A DNA stretch of 27,179 bases, taken from the NCBI GenBank assembly GCA_900548765.1, contig URLU01000006.1, positions 1-27,179 of the forward strand, given 5' to 3'. The first letter of the stretch is position 1, and each line of letters begins with the position of its first letter. This document shows, in pieces, positions 14,961 to 22,732 of this stretch. The notes below the pieces were generated by a model. That model ran no database searches. It had not been told where the DNA came from and worked only from the letters and a program-made list of their open reading frames with translations. Source of the stretch: an uncultured Lachnobacterium sp. (GTDB lineage: Bacteria; Bacillota; Clostridia; Lachnospirales; Lachnospiraceae). The translations under genes and the position numbers were made by a program.

Positions 14961-16030
14961 TACTGTTCCCCTCCCATCATGTTGATAAATCTGTCAAATA
15001 AGTATGCTGAGTCCTGTGGTCCCGGACAAGCCTCCGGATGGAACTGAACTGTGAAAATGTTCTTTCCCACATATTTAAGTCCTTCGTTGGTACCATCATT
15101 TACATTTATGAATGCCGGTACTGCAACATTTGGGTCAAGCTTGTCTGTATCAACCACATAACCATGATTCTGGGAAGAAATATAAACACGTCCTGTTGCA
15201 AGGTCTTTTACAGGATGATTTCCACCTCTGTGTCCATATTTCATCTTGTGTGTATCTGCTCCTGTGGCAAGTGCCATAAGCTGATGTCCGAGGCAGATTG
15301 CAAAAATTGGAACATCGCTGTCATAGAGTTTTTTAACCTCATCAATGATTGTTCCGCAGTCCTTTGGATCTCCAGGTCCGTTAGAAAGCATTATTCCGTC
15401 CGGGTTGGTGGCCAAGATTTCCTCTGCACTTGTGCGTGCCGGGTAAATCGTAACCTCGCAGCCTCTCTCATTTAATGATTTCGCTATATTGTTCTTTGCT
15501 CCAAAATCAAGAAGAGCTACTTTCTTTCCTGTTCCTTTAAGAACTTTTTTCTCTGTACAGGTAACCTTATCAACCACGTTGCCTGTTGTGTATTCTTTAA
15601 GCTTAGGGATGATTTCATCCAGATTATAATTCTCGTTTGTGGTAATCATACCATTCATTGTACCCTTCTCACGAAGGATTTTTGTAAGTGCTCTGGTATC
15701 AATACCAGCCACACCCGGAATATCATGCTCTTTGAGGAAATCCTGTATAGTTCCCTCACAGCGGAAGTTGCTTGGCATACGTGACAGCTCGCGGACAATA
15801 TATCCGTCCGGCCATGGTCTGCCTGACTCCATATCCGGTGTAATACCATAATTTCCAATAAGCGGATAAGTCATCACAACTGCCTGTCCTGCATATGAAG
15901 GATCTGTTAAAACCTCCAGATATCCAGTCATTGAAGTGTTAAAGACTATCTCACTTATAACTTCTTTTGTCGAACCAATGCTGGTTCCAGTAAACACTGT
16001 ACCATCTTCGAGAATTAAAAATGCTTTCAT
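14960..16030 (-). CDS. carA: Carbamoyl-phosphate synthase small (glutamine amidotransferase) subunit
   Basis: CarA hydrolyses glutamine and channels ammonia to CarB. The N-terminal CarA-specific domain (about 1-150) starts MKAFLILEDGTVFTGTSIG and includes NTSMTGYLEVLTDPSYAGQ (31-49). The class I glutamine amidotransferase domain carries the triad Cys246 (FAICLGHQL), His331 and Glu333 (QFHPEA). At 356 residues it is the usual length. AGGGCAAAGG lies upstream of the ATG. Its leader contains a promoter, a leader ORF and a terminator-like hairpin, suggesting attenuation control. Confidence 0.98.
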   Translation of the reverse strand: MKAFLILEDGTVFTGTSIGSTKEVISEIVFNTSMTGYLEVLTDPSYAGQAVVMTYPLIGNYGITPDMESGRPWPDGYIVRELSRMPSNFRCEGTIQDFLKEHDIPGVAGIDTRALTKILREKGTMNGMITTNENYNLDEIIPKLKEYTTGNVVDKVTCTEKKVLKGTGKKVALLDFGAKNNIAKSLNERGCEVTIYPARTSAEEILATNPDGIMLSNGPGDPKDCGTIIDEVKKLYDSDVPIFAICLGHQLMALATGADTHKMKYGHRGGNHPVKDLATGRVYISSQNHGYVVDTDKLDPNVAVPAFINVNDGTNEGLKYVGKNIFTVQFHPEACPGPQDSAYLFDRFINMMGGEQ

Positions 16031-16048
16031 CCTTTGCCCTGCCTTTCA

Positions 16049-16093
16049 TTATTTGATGGCAAAAAAAAAGAGTTTACCTCTTTTCCCGCACAT
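16049..16093 (-). other. Leader ORF and terminator-like hairpin before carA (possible attenuator)
   Basis: In the carA leader, AAAAGAG and CTCTTTT (complement of 16078-16084 and 16066-16072) form a 7-bp stem with a GUAAA loop, and the U-run goes on to 16061. It lies downstream of the carA promoter, so it would block carA unless relieved. A 14-codon ORF, MCGKRGKLFFFAIK, starts at 16093 and is read straight through the hairpin and U-tract. This layout recalls E. coli pyrBI, where a ribosome following a slowed polymerase stops terminator formation. No PyrR-type binding loop was seen. The stem is weak and the leader ORF has only a poor ribosome site. Confidence 0.4.
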
Positions 16094-16108
16094 ACCTAAA
16101 TTGTAAAA

Positions 16109-16137
16109 AGTTTATCATAGGATGGCACTTTTTTCAA
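16109..16137 (-). promoter_or_regulatory. Promoter of carAB
   Basis: On the minus strand TTGAAA (complement of 16132-16137), a 17-base spacer and TAAACT (complement of 16109-16114) preceded by TGA, an extended -10. It lies about 80 bases before the carA ATG. The -35 overlaps one arm of an 11-bp inverted repeat. Confidence 0.65.
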
Positions 16138-16162
16138 CAGGTAATGTCAGAAAAAAAGTGCC
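16124..16162. repeat. 11-bp inverted repeat upstream of carA
   Basis: GGCACTTTTTT (16124-16134) and AAAAAAGTGCC (16152-16162) are perfect complements separated by 17 bases. On the minus strand no U-tract follows, so it is not a classical terminator for the upstream acetyltransferase gene. One arm overlaps the -35 of the carA promoter, so it may be an operator or a transcript end-stabiliser. Confidence 0.6.
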
Positions 16163-16186
16163 AAATATTTTCATTTATTCCATACA

Positions 16187-16777
16187 CTAAACATTCAAAT
16201 AGTACAGTGTATAAGCTATGGTTATTAATGTAATAAGTACAGGACATCCTATACATATCCAGAGAAGTGCTTTGACAGATACATGCTTCTTCTCATACCT
16301 GACCTCCGGAATCGCATCCGCAGTCATAGGCATATAAATAATCTCACCATTTGCATCATTTACCAGATATTTAAAACCATTTTTCACAAAAAAGCCTGAT
16401 GTCCAGACAGGCATTACATTTACCGTGACCTTTTTTAGCCCCAGCTCATTTGCCGCAAAAGCCCTCATTGTGTACAAAAGCTTCCTGCCGTATTTCCGTC
16501 TCATGTATTGCGGATGCACATAGAGCATGGTTATGTGTCCTGCTGCGGTCATGGCAGACATGGCAACGAGATAGTTTCCTTCCCTGACTCCCCACATATG
16601 CAATGCACCATTCTGCACCTGCCCGGCAAGGACATTCTCTCTGGCATAATCCCTGTAAAAGCCTATTACTTTGTCCATGCCCGGCTGTGTTCCCTGCCTG
16701 ATGGCAAAATCAAAGACCTGATTTGCCAGTGCCAGCGCGTATGGCATGTCCCCAACCTGAAGTTTTATGATATTCAT
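16187..16777 (-). CDS. GNAT-fold acetyltransferase with C-terminal membrane anchor
   Basis: Residues 1-155 look like a GNAT acetyltransferase; MLYVHPQYMRRKYGRKLLYTMRAFAANELG (84-113) is the acetyl-CoA binding stretch, and VWTSGFFVKNGFKYL (124-138) is the typical end. Residues 168-194 form one hydrophobic helix (ALLWICIGCPVLITLITIAYTLYYL), so the enzyme is probably tethered to the membrane with its catalytic part inside. The substrate is unknown. The ATG follows the recD2 stop by a single base, with GGAAGGA inside the end of recD2 as ribosome site, so the two are co-transcribed. It could be co-opted for regulation or detoxification; nothing more specific can be said. Confidence 0.82.
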   Translation of the reverse strand: MNIIKLQVGDMPYALALANQVFDFAIRQGTQPGMDKVIGFYRDYARENVLAGQVQNGALHMWGVREGNYLVAMSAMTAAGHITMLYVHPQYMRRKYGRKLLYTMRAFAANELGLKKVTVNVMPVWTSGFFVKNGFKYLVNDANGEIIYMPMTADAIPEVRYEKKHVSVKALLWICIGCPVLITLITIAYTLYYLNV

Positions 16778-16778
16778 T

Positions 16779-18986
16779 TTATATTATTCCTTCCTGCAGC
16801 CTTGCCTTTAGTCCAGTGTATCTTTTTGCCTCAATATTGTTCTGTATCATCATATTGAAGGTCTCATCATTTCCTACTATGGTAACGCATTTCTTGGCTC
16901 TGGTCACTGCTGTATACAATAGGTTCCTGTTCAAAAGCATCTGTGGTCCCGTCAGCAGTGGAATTACCACAGCTGGATACTCCGAGCCTTGTGACTTGTG
17001 GATTGTAACAGCGTATGCATGCTCCAGCTCCTCCAGATTTTTATATGAATACTCAACCATTTTGCCCTCATCAAAGGATATGGTCATGGTTTCTGCAAAA
17101 TCGTTTATCTCCTCTATAATGCCGGTATCTCCATTAAAAATTCCAGTGCCCTTGTCTATGCTGAGTCCGTACCTAGTGCGGATTTCCCACTCAAGCTGAT
17201 AGTTGTTCTTAACCTGCATTACCTTGTCACCTTCTCTGAAAATCACACCTCTGAATTCCTTCTCGCGCTTTCTCTTATCCGGTGGATTCAAGTACATCTG
17301 CAAAATGGTGTTAAGCCTCTCTACCCCAAGTAAGCCCTTCCTCATCGGAGTAAGTACCTGTATATCATACTCATCCGCGTCTACATATTTAGGCATTTTT
17401 TCTTTAACTAACTGTAGTGTTACGTTTATTATCTTGTCAGCATCATATCTTTTCAAAAAGAAAAAGTCCCGGTTCTTGTTGTCCAGTGCCACCGGCTGCC
17501 CCTTGTTTATTTTATGGGCATTGACAATAATTGAACTGGTGCTTGCCTGCCTGAAAATCTTCGTTAGCTTTACTGTGTGGAAGCACTCAGAGTCGATTAT
17601 ATCCTTCAACACGCTTCCCGGTCCCACACTTGGAAGCTGGTTGACGTCGCCTACCAGTATAAGTCTTGTTCCTGCCGCGATTGCTTTCAGCAGGGAATAC
17701 ATAAGTGAAATGTCAACCATTGACATCTCATCTATTATGATGACATCCGTTTCCAGAGGATTTGTGGCATTACGCTCAAAGCCTGCATTGCCTTCCACTC
17801 CTCCATTTAACTCAAGCATTCTGTGAATGGTTCTCGCCTCAAAGCCTGTGGTCTCGCTCATTCTCTTGGCTGCCCGCCCTGTTGGTGCCGCAAGAAAAAT
17901 GTCCATGCCTTCCATTTCAAAGTATTTGATTATGGTGTTGATGGTTGTCGTCTTTCCTGTTCCCGGTCCTCCTGTGATAATGAGCAGTCCGTTTCTGGCA
18001 GCCTCCTTTACAGCCTCCACCTGATGCCCATCCAGACTCATATTAGTCTTTTTTTCTATTTTTCTAAGAGCTGCCTCTATCTCAATATCCGGCACATCAT
18101 AATTTACATCTAACTGTCTCAAAAGTGAGGCTGTGTTTGCCTCCATATGATAATAGATATTAGAATAAATCTGGGTCACATCTCCATCCTGCTGCATTAC
18201 TATCTTTCTGTCCATGGCAAGATTCATATAATGCTTCTCAATAAACTCAGGGCTGATTTCAAGCAAGTCAGATGCCTTTTGGGTCAGCTCATTCATGGGA
18301 AGGTATGTGTGACCATCATTCGACGCCTGCTGCAGGGCATATATTATTCCACTTCGTATTCTAAAGTCAGAGTCTGTCCGTATGCCTATCCTGGATGCAA
18401 TCTCGTCTGCCGTTTTAAAGCCCACACCATCTATGTCGTCTGCCATGCGATAGGGATTTTCTTTTAAAATTCCATACACTTCATTGCCGTATTTGTTATA
18501 GATTTTCACTGCAAGTGCCATTGTTATGCCATACTGCTGTAAAAATATCATTGCCTGTCTCAGGTCTTTTTTGGCATTGACCTGGTCAGCGATTTCCCTC
18601 GCCTTATTCTGGCTGATTCCCTTTACCTCCGCCAGGCGCTCCGGTTCTTCCTCGATTATTCTGAAGGTGTCTTTTTTGAAACGCCTCACGATTCTCGCTG
18701 CAATGGCTATGCCAATTCCTTTTATGGCTCCCGAGCCTAAGTATCTCTCGATTGCCATTTCGTCCTCCGGCTCTTTTTCCTCAAAGGATTCCACCTTAAA
18801 CTGTCGTCCGTAGACCTGATGGTCGGTGTACCCGCCTGTGGCTTCTATGTTTTCACCTTCGGCTATTTCTGAGAAAATGCCTACGCAGGTGATCTCTTCC
18901 TCTTCTGCAATCAGCACAAGGACTGTGTAGCCGTTGTCGGTGTTTCTGTATATTATGTGGTCCACGTAACCTTTTATAGTTTCCAA
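16779..18986 (-). CDS. recD2: ATP-dependent DNA helicase RecD2
   Basis: RecD2 is a 5'-3' superfamily 1B helicase found in Firmicutes without RecBC, with roles in repair and fork maintenance. The 735 residues comprise an N-terminal OB-like region (1-75), helix-hairpin-helix repeats (GIGIAIAARIVRRF near 90-103, EVKGISQNKAREIA near 120-133, GVGFKTADEIASRIG near 187-201), and the helicase core. The core has Walker A GGPGTGKT (339-346), APTGRAAKRMSE (367-378), Walker B IIIDEMSMVD (416-425), GDVNQLPSVGPG and the C-terminal AVTIHKSQGSEYP. The start is a TTG (18984-18986) with GAGG seven bases ahead; no in-frame ATG fits better. A long hairpin lies in its leader. Confidence 0.95.
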   Translation of the reverse strand: METIKGYVDHIIYRNTDNGYTVLVLIAEEEEITCVGIFSEIAEGENIEATGGYTDHQVYGRQFKVESFEEKEPEDEMAIERYLGSGAIKGIGIAIAARIVRRFKKDTFRIIEEEPERLAEVKGISQNKAREIADQVNAKKDLRQAMIFLQQYGITMALAVKIYNKYGNEVYGILKENPYRMADDIDGVGFKTADEIASRIGIRTDSDFRIRSGIIYALQQASNDGHTYLPMNELTQKASDLLEISPEFIEKHYMNLAMDRKIVMQQDGDVTQIYSNIYYHMEANTASLLRQLDVNYDVPDIEIEAALRKIEKKTNMSLDGHQVEAVKEAARNGLLIITGGPGTGKTTTINTIIKYFEMEGMDIFLAAPTGRAAKRMSETTGFEARTIHRMLELNGGVEGNAGFERNATNPLETDVIIIDEMSMVDISLMYSLLKAIAAGTRLILVGDVNQLPSVGPGSVLKDIIDSECFHTVKLTKIFRQASTSSIIVNAHKINKGQPVALDNKNRDFFFLKRYDADKIINVTLQLVKEKMPKYVDADEYDIQVLTPMRKGLLGVERLNTILQMYLNPPDKRKREKEFRGVIFREGDKVMQVKNNYQLEWEIRTRYGLSIDKGTGIFNGDTGIIEEINDFAETMTISFDEGKMVEYSYKNLEELEHAYAVTIHKSQGSEYPAVVIPLLTGPQMLLNRNLLYTAVTRAKKCVTIVGNDETFNMMIQNNIEAKRYTGLKARLQEGII

Positions 18987-19035
18987 TTTGTTTCCTCGAT
19001 TTCTTTTTGTATAGTTTTAATTCTTCAGTATTTGA

Positions 19036-19125
19036 AATGGTGCATTTGGGGGCTTGTAAGGCATACAGCACAGATAGGGGCTCCTATCTGCGCTGCATGC
19101 CCTCCAAAGGTTTAAATGCACCATT
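19036..19125 (-). ncRNA. Very long hairpin in the recD2 leader
   Basis: Perfect 12-bp outer arms AATGGTGCATTT (19036-19047) and AAATGCACCATT (19114-19125) enclose a 19-bp inner stem (19060-19078 with 19083-19101) with a 4-base loop. Two positions in the inner stem, 65/96 and 70/91, are A-C mismatches if read as plus-strand RNA but G-U pairs on the minus strand. The minus-strand transcript, which leads into recD2, is therefore fully paired. This favours an RNA role on that strand: a cis-regulatory leader or a stable small RNA. A mobile palindromic repeat is the alternative; I saw no target duplication. Confidence 0.6.
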
Positions 19126-19198
19126 ATTTTACGTAATCAACAACTGATGACTCTCAGACAATTATAATAAAAATCTAAGAAATAATAAAGCTATACTC

Positions 19199-19242
19199 AA
19201 AAAGACCCTCGGAAAATTATCAAAATCTTCCCGAAGGTCTTT
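19199..19242 (-). terminator. Terminator of the flagellar genes
   Basis: About 16 near-continuous pairs between AAAGACCTTCGGGAAG and CTTCCCGAAGG-type arms (19201-19242, with G-U pairs) are followed by five Us on the minus strand. It lies about 60 bases after the rod-binding gene and ends the flhO-flhP transcript. Confidence 0.9.
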
Positions 19243-19299
19243 ATGCTAAGTATCAAGAGAAGCTGTCAATAGCATGTTCTCTAAATTTGAATTCTCTTA

Positions 19300-19650
19300 T
19301 TAGTCAATATTATAGTTTCTCTTCATCTGCTCATACAGCTGCTGTGTGAAGTTTTCTCCTACTTCATCTACGAGCTGGTCGGCTACTGTCTCAATTACCT
19401 GATCCATATACATATCCTTGTACTGGGATACGGTACTGCTCCCCTCATCTGTTTCAAGAGATTTCTTTACTTCCTTCAGCATCTGCTCCACAAAGTATGA
19501 TTCAAAGTCTTTGATTACACCTTTGAGTTCTTCTTCTGTTGAATCAGATGATATATTCTGAAGCGATTTTGTCATGCTGTCTGCCGCAGCTGATTTATCG
19601 CTGTTTTGTGCAGCAGCTGTCAAATTGCTGGTCAAAGCTGATACATCCAT
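19300..19650 (-). CDS. Flagellar rod-binding protein (FlgJ N-terminal type)
   Basis: A 116-residue protein matching the rod-binding domain of FlgJ: KDFESYFVEQMLKEVKKSLE (47-66), QYKDMYMDQVIETVADQL and FTQQLYEQMKRNY at the end. In enterobacteria FlgJ also has a C-terminal muramidase; here only the rod-binding part exists, as is usual in Firmicutes, so another hydrolase must open the wall. It probably helps assemble the flagellar rod. AGGAG seven bases from the ATG supports the start. It follows flhP by 62 bp and is the last gene before the terminator. Confidence 0.88.
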   Translation of the reverse strand: MDVSALTSNLTAAAQNSDKSAAADSMTKSLQNISSDSTEEELKGVIKDFESYFVEQMLKEVKKSLETDEGSSTVSQYKDMYMDQVIETVADQLVDEVGENFTQQLYEQMKRNYNID

Positions 19651-19712
19651 CCTGTCTCTCCTAACTATCTTTTGTCTCTTCTAACTCTATCCATCTCGTA
19701 ATCCCTAACACA

Positions 19713-20531
19713 TTATCTCTTAAGGTTGTTTGCTGTATCCAGCATAGAATCAGCTGTAGTAATTGCCTTTGAGTTAAGCTCATATGCTCTCTGGGCTACA
19801 ATCATGTTTACCATCTCGTCTGCCACATTTACATTGCTGCCCTCAAGATGCTGTGCTAACACTTTGCTTGGCTTAAGTCCTGCTGTTGTGCTCTCAAGCA
19901 TTGCATTTCCCGAGGCTCCTGTCTGGGCAAGCAGACTGCCTGCCATTTTATCAAGTCCTGCCGGATTGTTGAACTGATATACAGCCATTGTCTGGTTAAG
20001 TGATACATATGTACCATCTGGCTGATAATAGCCTACGCTGCCATCTTCCTGAAAATCTATCTTCTCGGATGACACCCCGTTTGGAACTGCTATTACATTG
20101 CCAGCTGTATCAAGTACTGCATTTCCTGAGGCATCTGCAAGTATTGTCCTGCCGTCTGCTGCCTGGCTCCATGTGAAGGCTCCGTTTCTTGTGTAGTATG
20201 TCTGTCCATCAAGGGCTCTCACTGCGAAAAATCCGTCACCATCAAGGGCAAAGTCTGTCTTGTTGTCTGTCTCTGTAAGGCTTCCCTGTGTATACATAGA
20301 TGTGGTTGCTGCGACTCTGGTTCCAAGTCCTACCTGAGCACCTACCGGCTTCTGGTCTCCATTAGCTGAGGTTGTTCTGGTCTGGATTGTCTGATACAGG
20401 AGAGATTTGAACTCTGTCCTCTCTTTCTTGTATCCATATGTATTAACATTTGATAAGTTGTTTGCTATTGTGTCAACATTTGTCTGCTCAGCAATCATTC
20501 CTGTTGCGGCAGTATAAAGTGCTCTCATCAT
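19713..20531 (-). CDS. flhP: Flagellar hook-basal body protein, FlhP/FlgG-like
   Basis: A 272-residue distal-rod type protein. The N-terminal rod signature MRALYTAATGMIAEQTNVDTIANNLSNVNTYGYKKERTEF, the central LDGDGFFAV and the C-terminal SNVNVADEMVNMIVAQRAYELNSKAI are those of FlgG/FlgF proteins. Rod proteins polymerise outside the membrane after type III export. The order mbl-flhO-flhP is the same as in Bacillus subtilis, so I use flhP; flgG is an equally common name. AAGGAG lies 13 bases before the first of two ATGs, a long distance. An ATT codon closer to it could be the real start, but this is only a remark. Confidence 0.93.
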   Translation of the reverse strand: MMRALYTAATGMIAEQTNVDTIANNLSNVNTYGYKKERTEFKSLLYQTIQTRTTSANGDQKPVGAQVGLGTRVAATTSMYTQGSLTETDNKTDFALDGDGFFAVRALDGQTYYTRNGAFTWSQAADGRTILADASGNAVLDTAGNVIAVPNGVSSEKIDFQEDGSVGYYQPDGTYVSLNQTMAVYQFNNPAGLDKMAGSLLAQTGASGNAMLESTTAGLKPSKVLAQHLEGSNVNVADEMVNMIVAQRAYELNSKAITTADSMLDTANNLKR

Positions 20532-20548
20532 AATACTAATTTATCTCC

Positions 20549-21352
20549 TTACTGTACTCGTCCTACGTCATTAACAGATTTATCCAAGGTCTCATCTACT
20601 GCTGTGATTACCTTTTGTCCAGCCTCGTATGCTCTCTGGATTGTAATCATATTTACCATTTCAGATACCACCTGGACATTTGATGTCTCAAGCACTCCCT
20701 GCTCTATTGATGCATTGCCTGCCACCACATTGCCTCCGGCTGTCAAATCATACAGGTTCTCTCCGTATTTTGAAATGTAATCATAATTATCAATGTCCAC
20801 AACTCCCACAGTGCCAACTATCTGCCCATTCTGTGAAACAGCTCCCAGCTGATCTATCTCAAAATCCTTTGTTGGGTCTATTTTAATCCAGTTTGCCTGA
20901 CCTGCATCACCATTTAATGCACCAGTGGCATTGAGTACATGGTTTCCATCCGCTGTAACCAGATATCCTTCGTTTGTAATCTTAAAGGCTCCATCTCTTG
21001 TGTATTTAACAGATGTCTCTCCGTCTTTATTTGTAAATTCTACGGCAAAAAATCCATCACCATCAAGCGCCAAATCTGTGGCATTGTCCGTTACTTTAAA
21101 GCTTCCACTTGTCCAGTCTGTGTAAGTCTCACCCAGACGGACTCCCTGCTTGATTCCACCAAGCTTCTTTGGCAAATCATAATTTGAAGAATCATGGATT
21201 CTGACTGCAAGCTGCTGTTCAAAGGAATGGGAAGTCGTTCCCTCCTTCTTATATCCGGTTGTATCCGCATTTGCCAGATTGTTTGTCATGACATCCAATC
21301 GCTTCATTTGATTTATCATGCCTGTATAGGCAGTATATAGACCTTTTACCAT
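20549..21352 (-). CDS. flhO: Flagellar hook-basal body protein, FlhO/FlgF-like
   Basis: A 267-residue rod protein of the FlgF/FlgG group, paralogous to the next gene. It begins MVKGLYTAYTGMINQMKRLDVMTNNLANADTTGYKKEG, has the central LALDGDGFFAVEF and ends with SNVQVVSEMVNMITIQRAYEAGQKVITAVDETLDK. Known rod proteins form the proximal and distal rod of the basal body. It is preceded by AGGAG seven bases before the ATG and separated from flhP by 17 bp. A sigma-D-like promoter lies upstream, after the mbl terminator. Confidence 0.93.
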   Translation of the reverse strand: MVKGLYTAYTGMINQMKRLDVMTNNLANADTTGYKKEGTTSHSFEQQLAVRIHDSSNYDLPKKLGGIKQGVRLGETYTDWTSGSFKVTDNATDLALDGDGFFAVEFTNKDGETSVKYTRDGAFKITNEGYLVTADGNHVLNATGALNGDAGQANWIKIDPTKDFEIDQLGAVSQNGQIVGTVGVVDIDNYDYISKYGENLYDLTAGGNVVAGNASIEQGVLETSNVQVVSEMVNMITIQRAYEAGQKVITAVDETLDKSVNDVGRVQ

Positions 21353-21401
21353 TTTGTGTCTCCTGTATATCTACATATAAAAGAATATAACTTCATTATG
21401 T

Positions 21402-21428
21402 TTATCGGTATCTTTTTCAAAATATTAA
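21402..21428 (-). promoter_or_regulatory. Candidate sigma-D (FliA) promoter of flhO-flhP
   Basis: On the minus strand ACCGATAA (complement of 21402-21409) differs by one base from the motility sigma -10 core GCCGATAA. TTAA (complement of 21425-21428) stands 15 bases upstream where TAAA is expected. It is about 50 bases before flhO, the right place for a late flagellar promoter. No good vegetative promoter was found in the same gap. Confidence 0.6.
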
Positions 21429-21468
21429 CCCTTATTATATTTTAATCGAATACTCTTCCATATGCAAG

Positions 21469-21490
21469 AAAAACACCACATATGCGGTGT
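21469..21490 (-). terminator. Terminator of mbl
   Basis: On the minus strand ACACCGCATATGTGGTGT folds into a 7-bp stem (one G-U) with an AUAU loop, followed by a five-base U-run and C. It lies about 75 bases after the mbl stop and separates mbl from the flagellar genes. Confidence 0.8.
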
Positions 21491-21563
21491 CTTTCTAACT
21501 ATCCTTTAACATGCAGAAATATAATCAGCCTGTGCTCCATCCACATGTATACAACATATCAAA

Positions 21564-22562
21564 TTAGTCGTCGTCTCTCTTTCCAGAAAGGAACTCAACA
21601 TATTTTCCTGTTCCGATGGCAACACATGTCATTGGCTGCTCTGCTGTCATTGTATTGATACCGGTTCTCTCTTCGATAAGCTCCTCAAGTCCACGAAGAA
21701 GTGAACCGCCGCCTGTGAGTACAATTCCTCTGTCTGCCACATCTGCTGCAAGCTCTGGTGGAGTCTTCTCAAGTACTGAGTGTACAGCTTCAACAATCTG
21801 AAGAGTAGGCTCACGAAGAGCTTCCTCTGTCTCCTCAGAGCTTACTGTGATTGTTCTAGGAAGTCCAGTTACCAGATTACGTCCACGCACATCCATTGTC
21901 TCATTGGATGCAAGTGGATAGCATGTACCAATCTTAATCTTGATATCCTCGGCTGTTCTCTCACCGATAAGGAGATTGTGCTTCTTTCTCATGTATCTGA
22001 CAAGTGCCTCGTCAAAATCATCACCAGCAATCTTGATTGATGTGCTGACAACAGAACCTCCAAGAGAAATAACAGCGATATCTGATGTACCACCACCTAT
22101 ATCTACAATCATGTTTCCACATGGTCTTGCAATGTCTATTCCAGCTCCGATTGCTGCTGCAATTGGCTCCTCGATAATCTCTACCTCACGGGCACCAGCC
22201 TGATATGTGGCGTCCTCAACGGCCTTCTTCTCAACCTCTGTAACTCCTGATGGAACACAGACGCTGATTCTTGGCTTACGGAAGTTCTTCTTGCCAAGAG
22301 CTTTCTGGATAAAGTACTTAATCATCTTCTCAGTAACTGTATAATCTGAGATTACACCCTGACGAAGTGGTCTTACTGCCACAATATTGCCAGGTGTCCT
22401 GCCGAGCATCAGTCTGGCCTCCTCGCCAATTGCCTTGATTCTGTTTGTGTCCCTGTCAAAAGCAACAACTGAAGGCTCTTTTAATACTACACCTTTTCCC
22501 TTTATATATACTAAAATACTCGCTGTACCTAAATCAATTCCTATGTCAGATCCTGCCATCAT
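21564..22562 (-). CDS. mbl: Rod-shape determining actin homologue, Mbl/MreB
   Basis: An MreB-family ATPase that forms membrane-bound filaments guiding sidewall peptidoglycan synthesis. Actin-fold motifs are DIGIDLGTASILVY (phosphate 1), VDIGGGTSDIAVISLGG (phosphate 2) and GIVLTGGGSLLRGLEELI (adenosine). EEPIAAAIGAG is the connecting motif. The position ahead of flhO-flhP, as in Bacillus subtilis, favours Mbl over MreB, which usually neighbours mreCD. The open frame starts seven codons earlier (MKGAIRI) but that ATG lacks a ribosome site. AAAGGGG and AGGATT precede the tandem ATGs at 22557-22562, where family proteins normally begin. It is probably monocistronic, with its own promoter and terminator. 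Confidence 0.95.
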   Translation of the reverse strand: MMAGSDIGIDLGTASILVYIKGKGVVLKEPSVVAFDRDTNRIKAIGEEARLMLGRTPGNIVAVRPLRQGVISDYTVTEKMIKYFIQKALGKKNFRKPRISVCVPSGVTEVEKKAVEDATYQAGAREVEIIEEPIAAAIGAGIDIARPCGNMIVDIGGGTSDIAVISLGGSVVSTSIKIAGDDFDEALVRYMRKKHNLLIGERTAEDIKIKIGTCYPLASNETMDVRGRNLVTGLPRTITVSSEETEEALREPTLQIVEAVHSVLEKTPPELAADVADRGIVLTGGGSLLRGLEELIEERTGINTMTAEQPMTCVAIGTGKYVEFLSGKRDDD

Positions 22563-22662
22563 AATCCTAATAGCCCCTTTCATTTTATTTGCATCTATTT
22601 AATTTCGTCATATGCCTCAGGGCATAAAAACTCAGTTAATCATATTTTACATATTCGAATTA

Positions 22663-22690
22663 ATTATATACAAATAATTCCATTTTTCAA
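22663..22690 (-). promoter_or_regulatory. Promoter of mbl
   Basis: On the minus strand TTGAAA (complement of 22685-22690), a 16-base spacer and a perfect TATAAT (complement of 22663-22668). A short hairpin, ATGCC/GGCAT (22612-22616 with 22621-22625), lies in the leader about 50 bases before the start codon. Confidence 0.75.
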
Positions 22691-22732
22691 AGGTTTTTTT
22701 CACTATGAGGCTATATTTAAGAAAAAATTAAT

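Larger units (their letters stand above)
18987..19299. other. 313-bp gap between the flagellar genes and recD2
   Basis: No protein gene is supported here. From right to left it holds the flagellar operon terminator (19199-19242), a weak candidate promoter for recD2 with a perfect TATAAT (complement of 19161-19166) and a poor TTTATT 17 bases upstream, a very long hairpin (19036-19125) and the recD2 ribosome site. Confidence 0.75.

Noticed and set aside
16031..16105. PyrR-dependent attenuator before carA
   Set aside because: No PyrR binding-loop sequence or antiterminator helix could be found in the short leader.
16124..16150. TGGCAC element resembling a sigma-54 -24 box
   Set aside because: The matching TTGCA -12 element is missing on both strands.
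19036..19125. Calling the recD2 leader palindrome a MITE
   Set aside because: The outer arms look like terminal repeats, but no target duplication is visible and the G-U bias points to an RNA function; a genome search is needed to decide.
22612..22625. Hairpin in the mbl leader as terminator of uvrA
   Set aside because: Only 5 bp and no U-tract on the minus strand; it also lies downstream of the mbl promoter.
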